Below, one piece after another: positions 38,132 through 46,055 of a stretch of 64,000 bases of DNA. Origin of the DNA: Kribbella jiaozuonensis (GTDB taxonomy: Bacteria > Actinomycetota > Actinomycetes > Propionibacteriales > Kribbellaceae). The notes under the pieces were generated by a model. The model saw only the letters and a list, made by a program, of their open reading frames with translations. It was not told where the DNA came from and ran no database searches. The stretch lies in contig NZ_SZPZ01000002.1 in the NCBI RefSeq assembly GCF_005233875.1, positions 1,240,001 to 1,304,000 of the forward strand, given 5' to 3'. Numbering within the stretch: position 1 is the first letter of the stretch; the number at the start of each line of letters is the position of its first letter. The position numbers were made by a program, and so were the translations under genes.

Positions 38132-39997
38132 ATGAAGGACTATCCGTTGATCGCGAACCACGGCCTGATCGGGGACCTGCAGACGGCGGCGCTCGTCAGT
38201 ACGGACGGGTCGGTCGACTGGTTCTGTACGCCGCGGTTCGACTCGCCGAGTGTCTTCGGGGCGTTGCTGGACCACGAGCGAGGCGGTCACTTCCGGATTC
38301 GCCCGGCGGGCGGCACGGTCGACACCAAGCAGCTCTACTTCCCGGGTACGGCGATCCTCATCACCAGGTTCATGACCGAGGCGGGCGTCGGTGAGGTGAT
38401 CGACTTCATGCCGACGACGAGCAGCACGACCGCGACCGACAATCATCGGATCGTGCGGCTGCTTCGCTGCGTTCGCGGCCGGGCGACGTTCGAGCTCGAC
38501 ATCGCGCCGCGGTTCGACTACGGCCGCAAGGCTCATCAGTGGCACATGACCGAACACGGCGGTGTCTGTACCAGCGGCGGCTCGACGTTGACCTTCCACG
38601 TCGTACGGGAGCCGAACGACGTCCACCTGGTGCAGCCGCGCGTGGACGACGCCGGCGACGTACAGGTCTCGTTCACCCTCGAGGCCGGGCAACTGCGCGG
38701 CCTGATGCTCGAGACCGCGGCCGACGGGCCGCCACGAGAGGTCCGGGTCGCCGAGGCGCAGCAAATGCTCGACGAGACAGCCAAGTTCTGGCGGACCTGG
38801 CTGACTCAGTCGACGTACACGGGTCGCTGGCGCGAGATGCTCGAACGCTCGGCGATCACGCTGAAGCTGATGACCTACGCGCCGAGCGGCGGCCTGGTGG
38901 CGGCGCCTACGGCCGCGTTGCCGGAGCAGATCGGCGGTGAGCGGAACTGGGACTACCGCTACACCTGGATCCGCGACGCGTCGTTCTCCATCCATGCGCT
39001 GCTTCGGCTGGGATTCACCGAGGAGGCGACCGCGTTCGCAGGCTGGATGCGGGATCGCCTGCAGGAGAAGGCGGGCGGTGCCAGTGGTCCGCTGAACATC
39101 ATGTACCGCGTGGACGGCTCCTCCGATCTCACCGAAGAGCAACTGGACCACTGGGAGGGCTACCGCGGTTCCCGGCCGGTACACATCGGCAACGGCGCCG
39201 CCGGTCAACTCCAGCTGGACATCTACGGCGAAGCGCTCGACAGCCTGTACCTCGGCGACCAGCGCGGCCTCACCGTCGGCCACCCGGGCTGGGTCGCGGT
39301 CAGGGACCTGCTCGACTGGCTCATCGACAACTGGGACCAACCCGAGGAAGGAATCTGGGAGACGAGGGGCGGCCGGAAGGACTTCACCTACGGCCGGGTG
39401 ATGTGCTGGACCGCGTTCGACCGGGCGATCCGGCTCGCGACCAAGCGATCGCGGCCGGCGCCGCTGGACCGCTGGGTCCAGGCCCGCGACGCGATCTACG
39501 ACCAGGTGATGGCGCGCGGATGGGACCCGGAACGCGGTGCCTTCGTGCAGCAGTACGGCAGCAAGGTGCTCGACTCGTCCTTGTTGCGCATGCCGACGGT
39601 CGACTTCGTCGCGCCCGAAGACCCGCTGTGGCTCTCGACGTTGCGGGCGATGGACTCCGAGTTGGTCACCGACAGCCTGGTGTACCGCTACAACCCCGAG
39701 GCGTCACCGGACGGCCTCCGCGGGTCCGAGGGCACCTTCTCGCTGTGCACGTTCATGTACGTCGACGCGCTCGCCAAGGCCGGCCGAATCGAAGAGGCCC
39801 GGCTCACGTTCGAGAAGATGCTCACCTACGCCAACCACCTGGGCCTGTACTCCGAGGAGATCGCCCTGAGCGGCGAGCAGATCGGCAACTTCCCGCAGGC
39901 CTTCACCCATCTCGCGCTGATCGACGCGGCCATGACCCTGGACGCCCAGCTCGACCGGCGGGGTTCATCCCTGCGGGGTGAGGCGCGGCTGCGCTGA
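38132..39997 (+). CDS. glycoside hydrolase family 15 protein
   Basis: 621 residues, the second GH15 paralogue of the window. The N-terminal ANHGLIGDLQTAALVSTDGS, the barrel motif GERNWDYRYTWIRDASFSIH, the general acid in IWETRGGRKDFTYGR (about 407) and the second catalytic glutamate in YSEEIALSG (about 572) are present. No signal peptide is seen. Substrates in this cytoplasmic group are trehalose, glucans or glucosylated metabolites. Its last codons contain a 19-bp palindrome (39964-39982) that probably serves the next gene. Such GH15 genes are frequent in osmotic and stress clusters. Confidence 0.87.
   Translation: MKDYPLIANHGLIGDLQTAALVSTDGSVDWFCTPRFDSPSVFGALLDHERGGHFRIRPAGGTVDTKQLYFPGTAILITRFMTEAGVGEVIDFMPTTSSTTATDNHRIVRLLRCVRGRATFELDIAPRFDYGRKAHQWHMTEHGGVCTSGGSTLTFHVVREPNDVHLVQPRVDDAGDVQVSFTLEAGQLRGLMLETAADGPPREVRVAEAQQMLDETAKFWRTWLTQSTYTGRWREMLERSAITLKLMTYAPSGGLVAAPTAALPEQIGGERNWDYRYTWIRDASFSIHALLRLGFTEEATAFAGWMRDRLQEKAGGASGPLNIMYRVDGSSDLTEEQLDHWEGYRGSRPVHIGNGAAGQLQLDIYGEALDSLYLGDQRGLTVGHPGWVAVRDLLDWLIDNWDQPEEGIWETRGGRKDFTYGRVMCWTAFDRAIRLATKRSRPAPLDRWVQARDAIYDQVMARGWDPERGAFVQQYGSKVLDSSLLRMPTVDFVAPEDPLWLSTLRAMDSELVTDSLVYRYNPEASPDGLRGSEGTFSLCTFMYVDALAKAGRIEEARLTFEKMLTYANHLGLYSEEIALSGEQIGNFPQAFTHLALIDAAMTLDAQLDRRGSSLRGEARLR
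39964..39982. promoter_or_regulatory. 19-bp palindromic operator candidate
   Basis: TTCATCCCTGCGGGGTGAG differs at only one of 19 positions from the inverted copy at 48822-48840. It lies in the 3' end of the GH15 gene, 85 bp upstream of the DUF7144 gene start. Confidence 0.7.
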
Positions 39998-40066
39998 CGC
40001 GGGCCAGCATGCAGGCACGATCCGCCGCGGATTCCGGCGGCGGCCGGTGCGAGAGGAGACGTCACG

Positions 40067-40546
40067 ATGGCTGCGAAGGCTCACGGGACGACGATGGCCG
40101 GCTTCGTCGTGTTCGCCGGCACGATGCTGATGGTGATCGCCTTGATCAACATCTTCGAGGGATTGCTCGCCATCTTCTCCGACGAGGAGTTGGTGCTGAC
40201 GCGGAACAACCTGATCGTCGTGGACGTGACCGGCTGGGGCTGGACGCTGGTGATCTCCGGGCTGATCCTGTTCGCCGTCGGCGCCGGCCTGCTGCTGATG
40301 CAGACCTGGGCCAGGATCGTGGGCATCGTGGTGGTCGGCCTGCACCTCGTCTCGCAGATCGCGTGGCTCGGTGCGTACCCGGTCTGGTCGCTGCTGATGA
40401 TCGCGCTCGACGTCGCCGTACTGTTCGCGCTCACGGTCAAGTGGTCCGACGTACGCGGACGGATCGGCGGGGATCGAGGCACCACCGCCGACCGCGAGCG
40501 GGCCCGGGTGGCAGCAGCCGAGCAACGCATGCCACCCCTGGTGTGA
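40067..40546 (+). CDS. DUF7144 family membrane protein
   Basis: 159 residues with four membrane segments: about 12-36, 58-80, 86-106 and 110-130. The family pattern GFVVFAGTMLMVIALINIFE and, in the second half, GWGWTLVISGLILFAVGAGL is clear. Function is unknown. These proteins appear in actinobacterial stress clusters. The C-terminal 25 residues are charged and cytoplasmic. A strong 19-bp palindrome lies 85 bp upstream. It is paralogous to the protein at 43675. Confidence 0.8.
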   Translation: MAAKAHGTTMAGFVVFAGTMLMVIALINIFEGLLAIFSDEELVLTRNNLIVVDVTGWGWTLVISGLILFAVGAGLLLMQTWARIVGIVVVGLHLVSQIAWLGAYPVWSLLMIALDVAVLFALTVKWSDVRGRIGGDRGTTADRERARVAAAEQRMPPLV

Positions 40547-40591
40547 AGTGCTGAACCGCACCCCAGCCGAAGGCCCGCAGCCTGCGAGGTC

Positions 40592-42946
40592 CTACTCGCG
40601 CATCAGCATCAGCGCGGCTTCGCGTTCCAGGTCCAGGTAGGGCTCGCCGCTGACGTCGACGGCGACGCGGTTGATCGTGCCGCCGGTGAAATGGTGTGGT
40701 GACTCGCCCGGGTAGTCGTCGGTGATCGGTTCACCGTTCTGCCGGCCGACGTACAGGCTCGAACCGGCGATGGCGAAGGCTCCGAGCTGGGTCTTGATCT
40801 GGCCCTCGCCGACCTTCTCCTCGCCGTGGTAGAGCGAGAGCGTCCCGGTCGCACAGTCGGGATGCATACCTTCCTTCTCGAACGACGCCGACAGGATCAG
40901 GTTCTCGCCCGTCGGGACGTCCTTCGAACCGACGACCTGCTGCTCCACCGCGCCGACGAAGCTGTTCACGTAGTGCAGCCGGTTGTCCTTCACGTACAGC
41001 GCATGGCCGCCGAACCTGGCACCCATCGCGAACAGCACACCTTCGGCTCCCGGTGCCGGGATGTCGACGGCCGCGCCGATGGTGAAGGAGCGGTTGCGGG
41101 TGTTGACCGCCTGCCATTCCGGGACCGGGGCGGTGTCCGGGTAGTACGTGTACCGGTCCGTCGAAGCGCTCAGCTGGGGTCGTGGGGTGCCGAGGATCTC
41201 CAGCGGTGAGCGATCGTCGAGCGGGAAGGCGTCGTTCGCGCCGGCCTCCGCGAACCAGATGTTCACCAGCTCGCGAAGCTTGTCCGGCTGCTCGGCCGCG
41301 AGGTTGTGAACCTCTGACCGGTCGACGTCGACGTGGTACAGCTCCCACTCGTCGGCGTTGAAATGCGCCCAGCCCGATACGGTCGGGTGGGTGGTGACGG
41401 CCTTCCAGCCCTCGTGGTAGATCGACCGGGATCCGAGCATCGAGTAGAACTGCGTACGGCGACCGGAGTCGGCGGACGCGTCGTCGACGCTGCCGCGCAT
41501 GCTGATCCCGTCGAACGCGCTCTGCGTGTGGCCCTTGATCGTCTCGGGCGCCTCGACGCCGAGTACGTCGAGGATCGTCGGGACGATATCGATCGCGTGG
41601 TGGTACTGGTGCCGGAGCTCGCCCCGAGCGCGAGCCCCTTTCGGCCACGAGATGATGCACGGGTCCGCCGTACCGCCGTTGAACTCGTATCGCTTCCACA
41701 TCTTGAACGGCGTGTTGAACGCCATCGCCCAGCCGTTGGGGTAGTGGTTGTACGTCCTCGTACCGCCCAGCTCGTCGAGCTTGGCGAGGTTCTCCGCGAG
41801 GTCGTCCTCGATCCCGTTGGCGAACTTCATCTCGTTGACCGAGCCGTTCGGGCCGCCCTCGCCGCTGGCGCCGTTGTCCGAGACGACCACGACCATGGTG
41901 TTGTCGAGTTGATCGGTCCGCTCCAGGTACGCGAGCAGCCGGCCGATGTTGTGGTCGGCGTGCGCGAGGAATCCGGCGTACACCTCGGCCATCCGGGCGA
42001 ACAGCCGCCGCTCGTCGGCGTTCAGCGTGTCCCACGGACGGGTCGAGTCCAGCGTCGGGAACGGCAGGTGGTCCGGGCCGGTGCGTGTCTCGGACGTGCC
42101 GATCGGGTTCACAGGGGGCAGCTCGGTGTCCTCCGGGACGAGCCCGAGCTTCTTCTGTCGTGCGAGGGTCTCCTCGCGCATCGCTTCGTACCCCTGGTCG
42201 AAGTGGCCGGCGAACTTGTCGATCCACTCCTTCGGCGCCTGGTGCGGCGCATGGCAGGCGCCGGGCGCGTAGTACAGCAGGAACGGCTTGTCCGGAGCGA
42301 TCGCCTTGGCGTCCTTGATGAACTCGATCGCCTTGTCGGTGATGTCGTCGGTCAGGTGGTAGCCCTCGGCGGGGGAGCGCGGCTGGTCGACCGGGTGGTT
42401 GTCGTAGACGAGGTCCGGGTACCACTGGTTCGTCTCGGCGCCGAGGAATCCGTACCAGCGCTGGAATCCTCGACCGGTCGGCCAGTTACGCCGGGTCGAT
42501 GCGAGGTTCATCTCGTCGGTCGGGCACAGGTGCCACTTGCCGACCATGTACGTGTTCCAGCCGCGCTCGCCGAGGATCTCCGGCAGCATCCCGTTCTCCG
42601 GCGGGATCGTGCCGCTCGCGTTCGGGAATCCGATCGCGGCCTCGGTGATGCACGCCATGCTGTTGCGGGTGTGGTTGCGGCCGGTCAGCAGCGCCGAGCG
42701 GGTCGGCGAGCACAACGCGGTCGTGTGCCACTGGGTGAAACGCACGCCGCGTCCGGCGATCGCGTCGATGGTCGGCGTCTGGATCGGGCCGCCGTAGCAG
42801 CTCATCGCCGAGAACCCGACGTCGTCGAGGACGATGTAGACGACGTTCGGCGCACCCTCGGGTGCCTTCGCGGGCTCGAACGGCGTCCAGTCCGGTTCGG
42901 AATCGCGGATGTCGACGTTGATCTTCCCCCGGAACGGCACAGGCAT
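40592..42946 (-). CDS. Arylsulfatase (type I, formylglycine)
   Basis: 784-residue sulfatase. The metal-binding opening PNVVYIVLDDVGFSAMSCYG supplies the Asp-Asp pair (41-42). The modification signature CSPTRSALLTGR has Cys79, expected to be converted to formylglycine. Further residues are GKWHLCP and VVVVSDNGASGEGG. The C-terminal part, about 560-784, is an extra beta-rich region seen in large arylsulfatases. It hydrolyses sulfate esters; there is no signal peptide, so it is probably cytoplasmic. A formylglycine-generating enzyme must be encoded elsewhere. The ATG at 42946 follows GAGGAGGGGAAG. It is divergent from the membrane protein at 43082. Confidence 0.9.
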   Translation of the reverse strand: MPVPFRGKINVDIRDSEPDWTPFEPAKAPEGAPNVVYIVLDDVGFSAMSCYGGPIQTPTIDAIAGRGVRFTQWHTTALCSPTRSALLTGRNHTRNSMACITEAAIGFPNASGTIPPENGMLPEILGERGWNTYMVGKWHLCPTDEMNLASTRRNWPTGRGFQRWYGFLGAETNQWYPDLVYDNHPVDQPRSPAEGYHLTDDITDKAIEFIKDAKAIAPDKPFLLYYAPGACHAPHQAPKEWIDKFAGHFDQGYEAMREETLARQKKLGLVPEDTELPPVNPIGTSETRTGPDHLPFPTLDSTRPWDTLNADERRLFARMAEVYAGFLAHADHNIGRLLAYLERTDQLDNTMVVVVSDNGASGEGGPNGSVNEMKFANGIEDDLAENLAKLDELGGTRTYNHYPNGWAMAFNTPFKMWKRYEFNGGTADPCIISWPKGARARGELRHQYHHAIDIVPTILDVLGVEAPETIKGHTQSAFDGISMRGSVDDASADSGRRTQFYSMLGSRSIYHEGWKAVTTHPTVSGWAHFNADEWELYHVDVDRSEVHNLAAEQPDKLRELVNIWFAEAGANDAFPLDDRSPLEILGTPRPQLSASTDRYTYYPDTAPVPEWQAVNTRNRSFTIGAAVDIPAPGAEGVLFAMGARFGGHALYVKDNRLHYVNSFVGAVEQQVVGSKDVPTGENLILSASFEKEGMHPDCATGTLSLYHGEEKVGEGQIKTQLGAFAIAGSSLYVGRQNGEPITDDYPGESPHHFTGGTINRVAVDVSGEPYLDLEREAALMLMRE

Positions 42947-43011
42947 GGTCTTCCCCTCCTCGTTGGTTCCTGTCAGCCTCGTCCGGCCCCGAACCCGAGT
43001 CGCCATCCGCG

Positions 43012-43048
43012 CGGGATGAACCGCGCAGATCATCCCGGCTGTGGGATG
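43012..43048. promoter_or_regulatory. Nested GGGATGA inverted half-sites
   Basis: CGGGATGA (43012-43019) pairs with TCATCCCG (43030-43037) across 10 bp. TCATCCC also pairs with GGGATG at 43043-43048. The half-site GGGATGA is the same as in the 19-bp palindrome at 48822. It is in the divergent gap between the sulfatase and the gene at 43082. Confidence 0.45.
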
Positions 43049-43081
43049 CCTCGCGGCCGGAGGCGACCCAGGATTGTCCGC

Positions 43082-43570
43082 ATGAGCCGGGAGCGGCAGC
43101 CGTCGTCCGACTACGCGGGCGCGATCTACGGATCGCTGTTGGCGGCGTCGGTCGTCGCGGGCACCGGGCCCGGGCAAGAACCTCCACACCCCGCCCAGCT
43201 GACCATTCTGCTGCTCGCGACCGGAGTGGTGTTCTGGCTGTCCCATGTCTATGCCCATCTGGTCGGGGAGCGCTCGGCACGTGCGCTGGTTTCGGCGCAC
43301 GCGTTCCGCGCCGCGGCCCGGCGGGACTGGCCGATCGTGCAGGCCGCCGTACCCCCCGCAGCGGCGGTCGCCATCGGTGCGGCCGTCGGGATGTCGGACG
43401 CGGGCGCGGCCTGGCTGGCGCTCGCCGTCGCCGTCGGGTCCCAGGTCGGATGGGCGTCGTACGTCGCCGCCGTCGGGGGAGCGACGAGGGGACGCCTGGT
43501 CATCGTCGCCGCCGTCAACCTCGTCCTCGGCCTGCTGATCGTGCTGCTCAAGGCGGCGTTGACGCACTGA
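43082..43570 (+). CDS. Small integral membrane protein, unknown
   Basis: 162 residues with four probable membrane helices: GSLLAASVVAGTG (about 17-30), TILLLATGVVFWLSHVYAHL (about 40-59), IVQAAVPPAAAVAIGAAVGM (about 85-104), and two close segments in 107-158 (WLALAVAVGSQVGWASYVAA and IVAAVNLVLGLLIVLLKAAL). No family is recognised. It sits between the sulfatase and DUF7144 genes in the same district. The ATG at 43082 is preceded by few purines. A membrane partner of the neighbouring stress proteins is possible but not shown. Confidence 0.65.
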   Translation: MSRERQPSSDYAGAIYGSLLAASVVAGTGPGQEPPHPAQLTILLLATGVVFWLSHVYAHLVGERSARALVSAHAFRAAARRDWPIVQAAVPPAAAVAIGAAVGMSDAGAAWLALAVAVGSQVGWASYVAAVGGATRGRLVIVAAVNLVLGLLIVLLKAALTH

Positions 43571-43674
43571 GCCCCGTACGTCGTCCGCCAGGGGTGACGC
43601 GCCGCCGGTTCGAGCGGTCCTACTGTCGACGAACAGTCGACGACCGTCGAGGACCCAGCAGGAGGGGGACGCAG

Positions 43675-44085
43675 ATGTCCCACAACCGCGGTGTCGAGCC
43701 CCAGGCCGAATCGGGCTGGGCGATGAGCGGAGTCGCCTTCGCCGCGACGATGCTGCTGATGATCGGCGCCTTCCAGGTGATCGCCGGTTTCGCCGCGATC
43801 CTGAACGACGACTACTTCGTGCTCGTCAGGGGCTATGCGTTCGATCTGGACATCACCACGTGGGGCTGGATCCACCTGGTCCTCGGCATCGCGCTCATCG
43901 TGGCCGGCATCGGCCTGTTCTCGAGAGCGGTGTGGGCGGGCGTGACGGCCCTCTTCCTGGCCGTACTGAGCGCGATCGACAACTTCTTCTTCATCCCGTA
44001 CCAGCCGTTCTGGGCGATCCTGCTGATCGCTCTCGACGTCTGGGTCATCTGGGCACTGACCCGGCCGCGCGCACTTCGTAGCTAG
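43675..44085 (+). CDS. DUF7144 family membrane protein
   Basis: 136 residues with four membrane segments: GVAFAATMLLMIGAFQVIAG (about 19-38), WGWIHLVLGIALIVAGIGLF (about 63-82), VWAGVTALFLAVLSAIDNFF and FWAILLIALDVWVIWALT. It matches the protein at 40067 in pattern (GAFQVIAGFAAILNDDYFVL against INIFEGLLAIFSDEELVLT). A near-perfect AGGAGGGGG precedes the ATG. It is followed within 36 bp by the YihY-like gene. Confidence 0.8.
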   Translation: MSHNRGVEPQAESGWAMSGVAFAATMLLMIGAFQVIAGFAAILNDDYFVLVRGYAFDLDITTWGWIHLVLGIALIVAGIGLFSRAVWAGVTALFLAVLSAIDNFFFIPYQPFWAILLIALDVWVIWALTRPRALRS

Positions 44086-44120
44086 TGCCGGAAAGCGACA
44101 CTCGACCGAGGGGTGTCAGG

Positions 44121-44990
44121 ATGGCCGACCACACTGCCGGGCCCTGGTTCCGGCGGTTGGAGGAGACGTTCGTGGGCCGGTGTGCCGCCTCGTTCGTGGA
44201 ACTGCGCGGCATCGACCGGGCGATGGTCATCGCCTCGCAGGCACTGACGGCGCTCGTGCCGCTGGTTCTCGTGGTCTCCACGCTCGCTCCGGCGGACCGT
44301 CGTGACGTCGTCGCCCAGGGATTCATCCGGCGGTTCGAGCTGAAGGGCAACGCCGCCGAGGCAGTCAGAGAGGTCTTCGCGCGGCCGGTCGGCGCGTCGA
44401 GTGTCGGGGTGCTGAGCCTGGTGATCCTGGTCTTCTCCGGGGTGTCACTGGCCCGCCGGCTGCAGCGGCTGTATCAGGACGCCTGGCGGCTCGGGCCTGT
44501 CGCCGGCGTACGCGGTGCGCTGACGACGTTTGCCGGTCTGGCCGCCGTGGTCCTGCAGATCGCATTGCTCGCCTTGGCCCGGTCTGCGCTGAGCGCGCTC
44601 CCGATGGACTGGTTGTTCAGCGTGATCGCCTCGATCCTGACCGGTGTCCTGCTCTGGGTCTGCGTGCCGTGGCTGTTGCTCGACGGCCGGCTGCCGTGGC
44701 GACGCCTGGTGCCGTCAGGAGTACTGGCGAGCGTCGGCGGCGCCGCGTACACCGCCGTGTCCACCATCTACATGCCCCGGATGATGGAGACCAACAGCGA
44801 GCGGTACGGCCTCTTCGGCGTCACGCTCGCCCTGGTCGGCTGGTTGCTGGCCGTCTCACTTCTCCTGGTCGTGGCGACCGTGGTCGGTGCCGAGTTCGAT
44901 CGCAGCGACGGCTGGTTCGCCCGCCGGGTCCGTTCGTGGCTCGGAACGGATCCTGAGCCCCGGACAGGAGTTTTCCTCCACCAAGGATGA
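44121..44990 (+). CDS. YihY/BrkB-type membrane protein
   Basis: 289 residues with about five to six hydrophobic segments. The N-terminal FVELRGIDRAMVIASQALTA and the central VFSGVSLARRLQRLYQDAWR are characteristic of YihY/virulence factor BrkB-like proteins, long called putative ribonuclease BN in error. The role is unknown; envelope or transport functions are proposed for the family. The ATG at 44121 with GAGGGG is preferred over a GTG at 44085 that overlaps the preceding stop. It is in the same run as the DUF7144 and RDD genes. Confidence 0.75.
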   Translation: MADHTAGPWFRRLEETFVGRCAASFVELRGIDRAMVIASQALTALVPLVLVVSTLAPADRRDVVAQGFIRRFELKGNAAEAVREVFARPVGASSVGVLSLVILVFSGVSLARRLQRLYQDAWRLGPVAGVRGALTTFAGLAAVVLQIALLALARSALSALPMDWLFSVIASILTGVLLWVCVPWLLLDGRLPWRRLVPSGVLASVGGAAYTAVSTIYMPRMMETNSERYGLFGVTLALVGWLLAVSLLLVVATVVGAEFDRSDGWFARRVRSWLGTDPEPRTGVFLHQG

Positions 44991-45024
44991 GGTGGTCGCA
45001 GGCTGCCGGACGGAGCATGGTCGC

Positions 45025-45591
45025 GTGGTTACTTCAGAGCAGTCCGATATCCCGTCGGACGCGCCGCCGCCGGATCCGGAAGCGATCCCGCTGTTCGATG
45101 CGGCCGTCGGCGCTTCCGTGCTGGCAGCGCTCGCCGCGCAGACGGTCGGGCGCCGGGTCGGCGGCGTTCTCAGTCCGGTCAGCCGGCGGGTCGGGGGAGT
45201 TCTCAGCCCGGTCGCCGTGGTGATCTTGCGGCCCCCGATGCTGGCGGAGCGGTACCAGGCAGCCACCTGGCTGGCAGGCCTCGCCCGGCACGGTGGCCGA
45301 GGACGTGCGGAGCTGGAGCGTCAACTGTCCGTCGTGCTGGACCGGATGGTTCCCGCGGTGGCGGCGGAGGTCGTGAAGCGACTCGATGTGGCCGGGATGG
45401 CCGAGGGGGTCATCGCCGAGGTCGATCTGGCCGAGATCATCCGGCAGTCCACCGGATCGGTTGCCTCCGACACCGTCCGCGGCGTACGCATGCAGGGCAT
45501 CTCCGGCGATGAGGCCGTCGGCCGCGTCGTCGGCCGGTTGCGGGTCCGGCTGGGCCGGAAGGAGCCTGAGACGACTCCCGCGCAGCCGTGA
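45025..45591 (+). CDS. Hypothetical protein with duplicated RRVGGVLSPV motif
   Basis: About 188 residues from the GTG at 45025, with GGAG nine bases upstream. A Pro-rich acidic N-terminus precedes a perfect protein duplication RRVGGVLSPV-S-RRVGGVLSPV (about residues 43-63). A helical region (AERYQAATWLAGLARHGGRG) follows, and a C-terminal amphipathic part (VVKRLDVAGMAEGVIAEVDL). The short hydrophobic stretches could associate with membranes. No family is recognised. It overlaps the start of the RDD gene by 4 bp, so the two are co-expressed. Upstream in-frame codons over the YihY gene are not supported. Confidence 0.6.
   Translation: MVTSEQSDIPSDAPPPDPEAIPLFDAAVGASVLAALAAQTVGRRVGGVLSPVSRRVGGVLSPVAVVILRPPMLAERYQAATWLAGLARHGGRGRAELERQLSVVLDRMVPAVAAEVVKRLDVAGMAEGVIAEVDLAEIIRQSTGSVASDTVRGVRMQGISGDEAVGRVVGRLRVRLGRKEPETTPAQP
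45151..45213 (+). repeat. Tandem 30-nt coding duplication
   Basis: Two units (45151-45180 and 45184-45213), offset by 33 bases, encode identical decapeptides (RRVGGVLSPV) but differ at wobble positions, so the duplication is not recent. Confidence 0.7.
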
Positions 45592-46055
45592 CAACGGACG
45601 AGCCCGTGTCGATCGTCCCGCGGGAGGCGCAGCCGTACCAGGGGCGTCGGGCGGGACTCATCACCCGGTCCGTTGCCGGAGTCATCGATGCGGTCGTGGT
45701 GGTGGTCGTTGTGCTGGCCGGCTATGTCGGCGTCAACGGGCTGATGTTCCTGCTCGATCCGCGCGGCTTCCAGTTCAGTGAGGCGTCGCCTGTGCCAGGC
45801 GTGGCGACCGCGTCGCTGGTCGCCGTCGTCTACCTCTGCGTGGCGTGGTCGATGACAGGACGAACGTACGGCTGTCATGTCATGGGTCTGCGGGTGGTCG
45901 GCCGTCGTGGTGAACGGGTGCGGCCGCTCGTCGCGCTGCTGCGGGCGGTGTTCTACGTCGTGTTCCCGCTCGGACTGTTGTTGTGTGCGGGAGGCCGTCG
46001 GCACGCCTCTGTGCAGGACCTCGTGCTGCGTACGTCGGTGATCTACGACTGGTGA
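45588..46055 (+). CDS. RDD family membrane protein
   Basis: 155 residues. The RDD pattern is visible: the Arg in RRAGLITRSVAGVIDAVVVV (about 20-39) with the Asp of IDAV, and TYGCHVMGLRVVGRRG. Three membrane helices are expected: about 34-56, 73-91 and 118-135. RDD proteins are linked to ion homeostasis in some bacteria, with no defined reaction. It starts with the GTG overlapping the previous stop (GTGA) and ends exactly adjacent to the converging LuxR stop codon. Confidence 0.78.
   Translation: MTTDEPVSIVPREAQPYQGRRAGLITRSVAGVIDAVVVVVVVLAGYVGVNGLMFLLDPRGFQFSEASPVPGVATASLVAVVYLCVAWSMTGRTYGCHVMGLRVVGRRGERVRPLVALLRAVFYVVFPLGLLLCAGGRRHASVQDLVLRTSVIYDW

Noticed and set aside
38063..39340. Minus-strand frame of 425 codons
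   Set aside because: Antisense to the GH15 gene; no recognisable motif.
41333..43084. Upstream 580 codons of a plus-strand frame ending at 43570
   Set aside because: This part is antisense to the sulfatase; only the last 162 codons from 43082 are taken as a gene.
43622..43637. ACTGT-CGACGA-ACAGT inverted repeat before the second DUF7144 gene
   Set aside because: Five-bp arms in a GTCGA-rich tract are expected by chance; no support from copies elsewhere.
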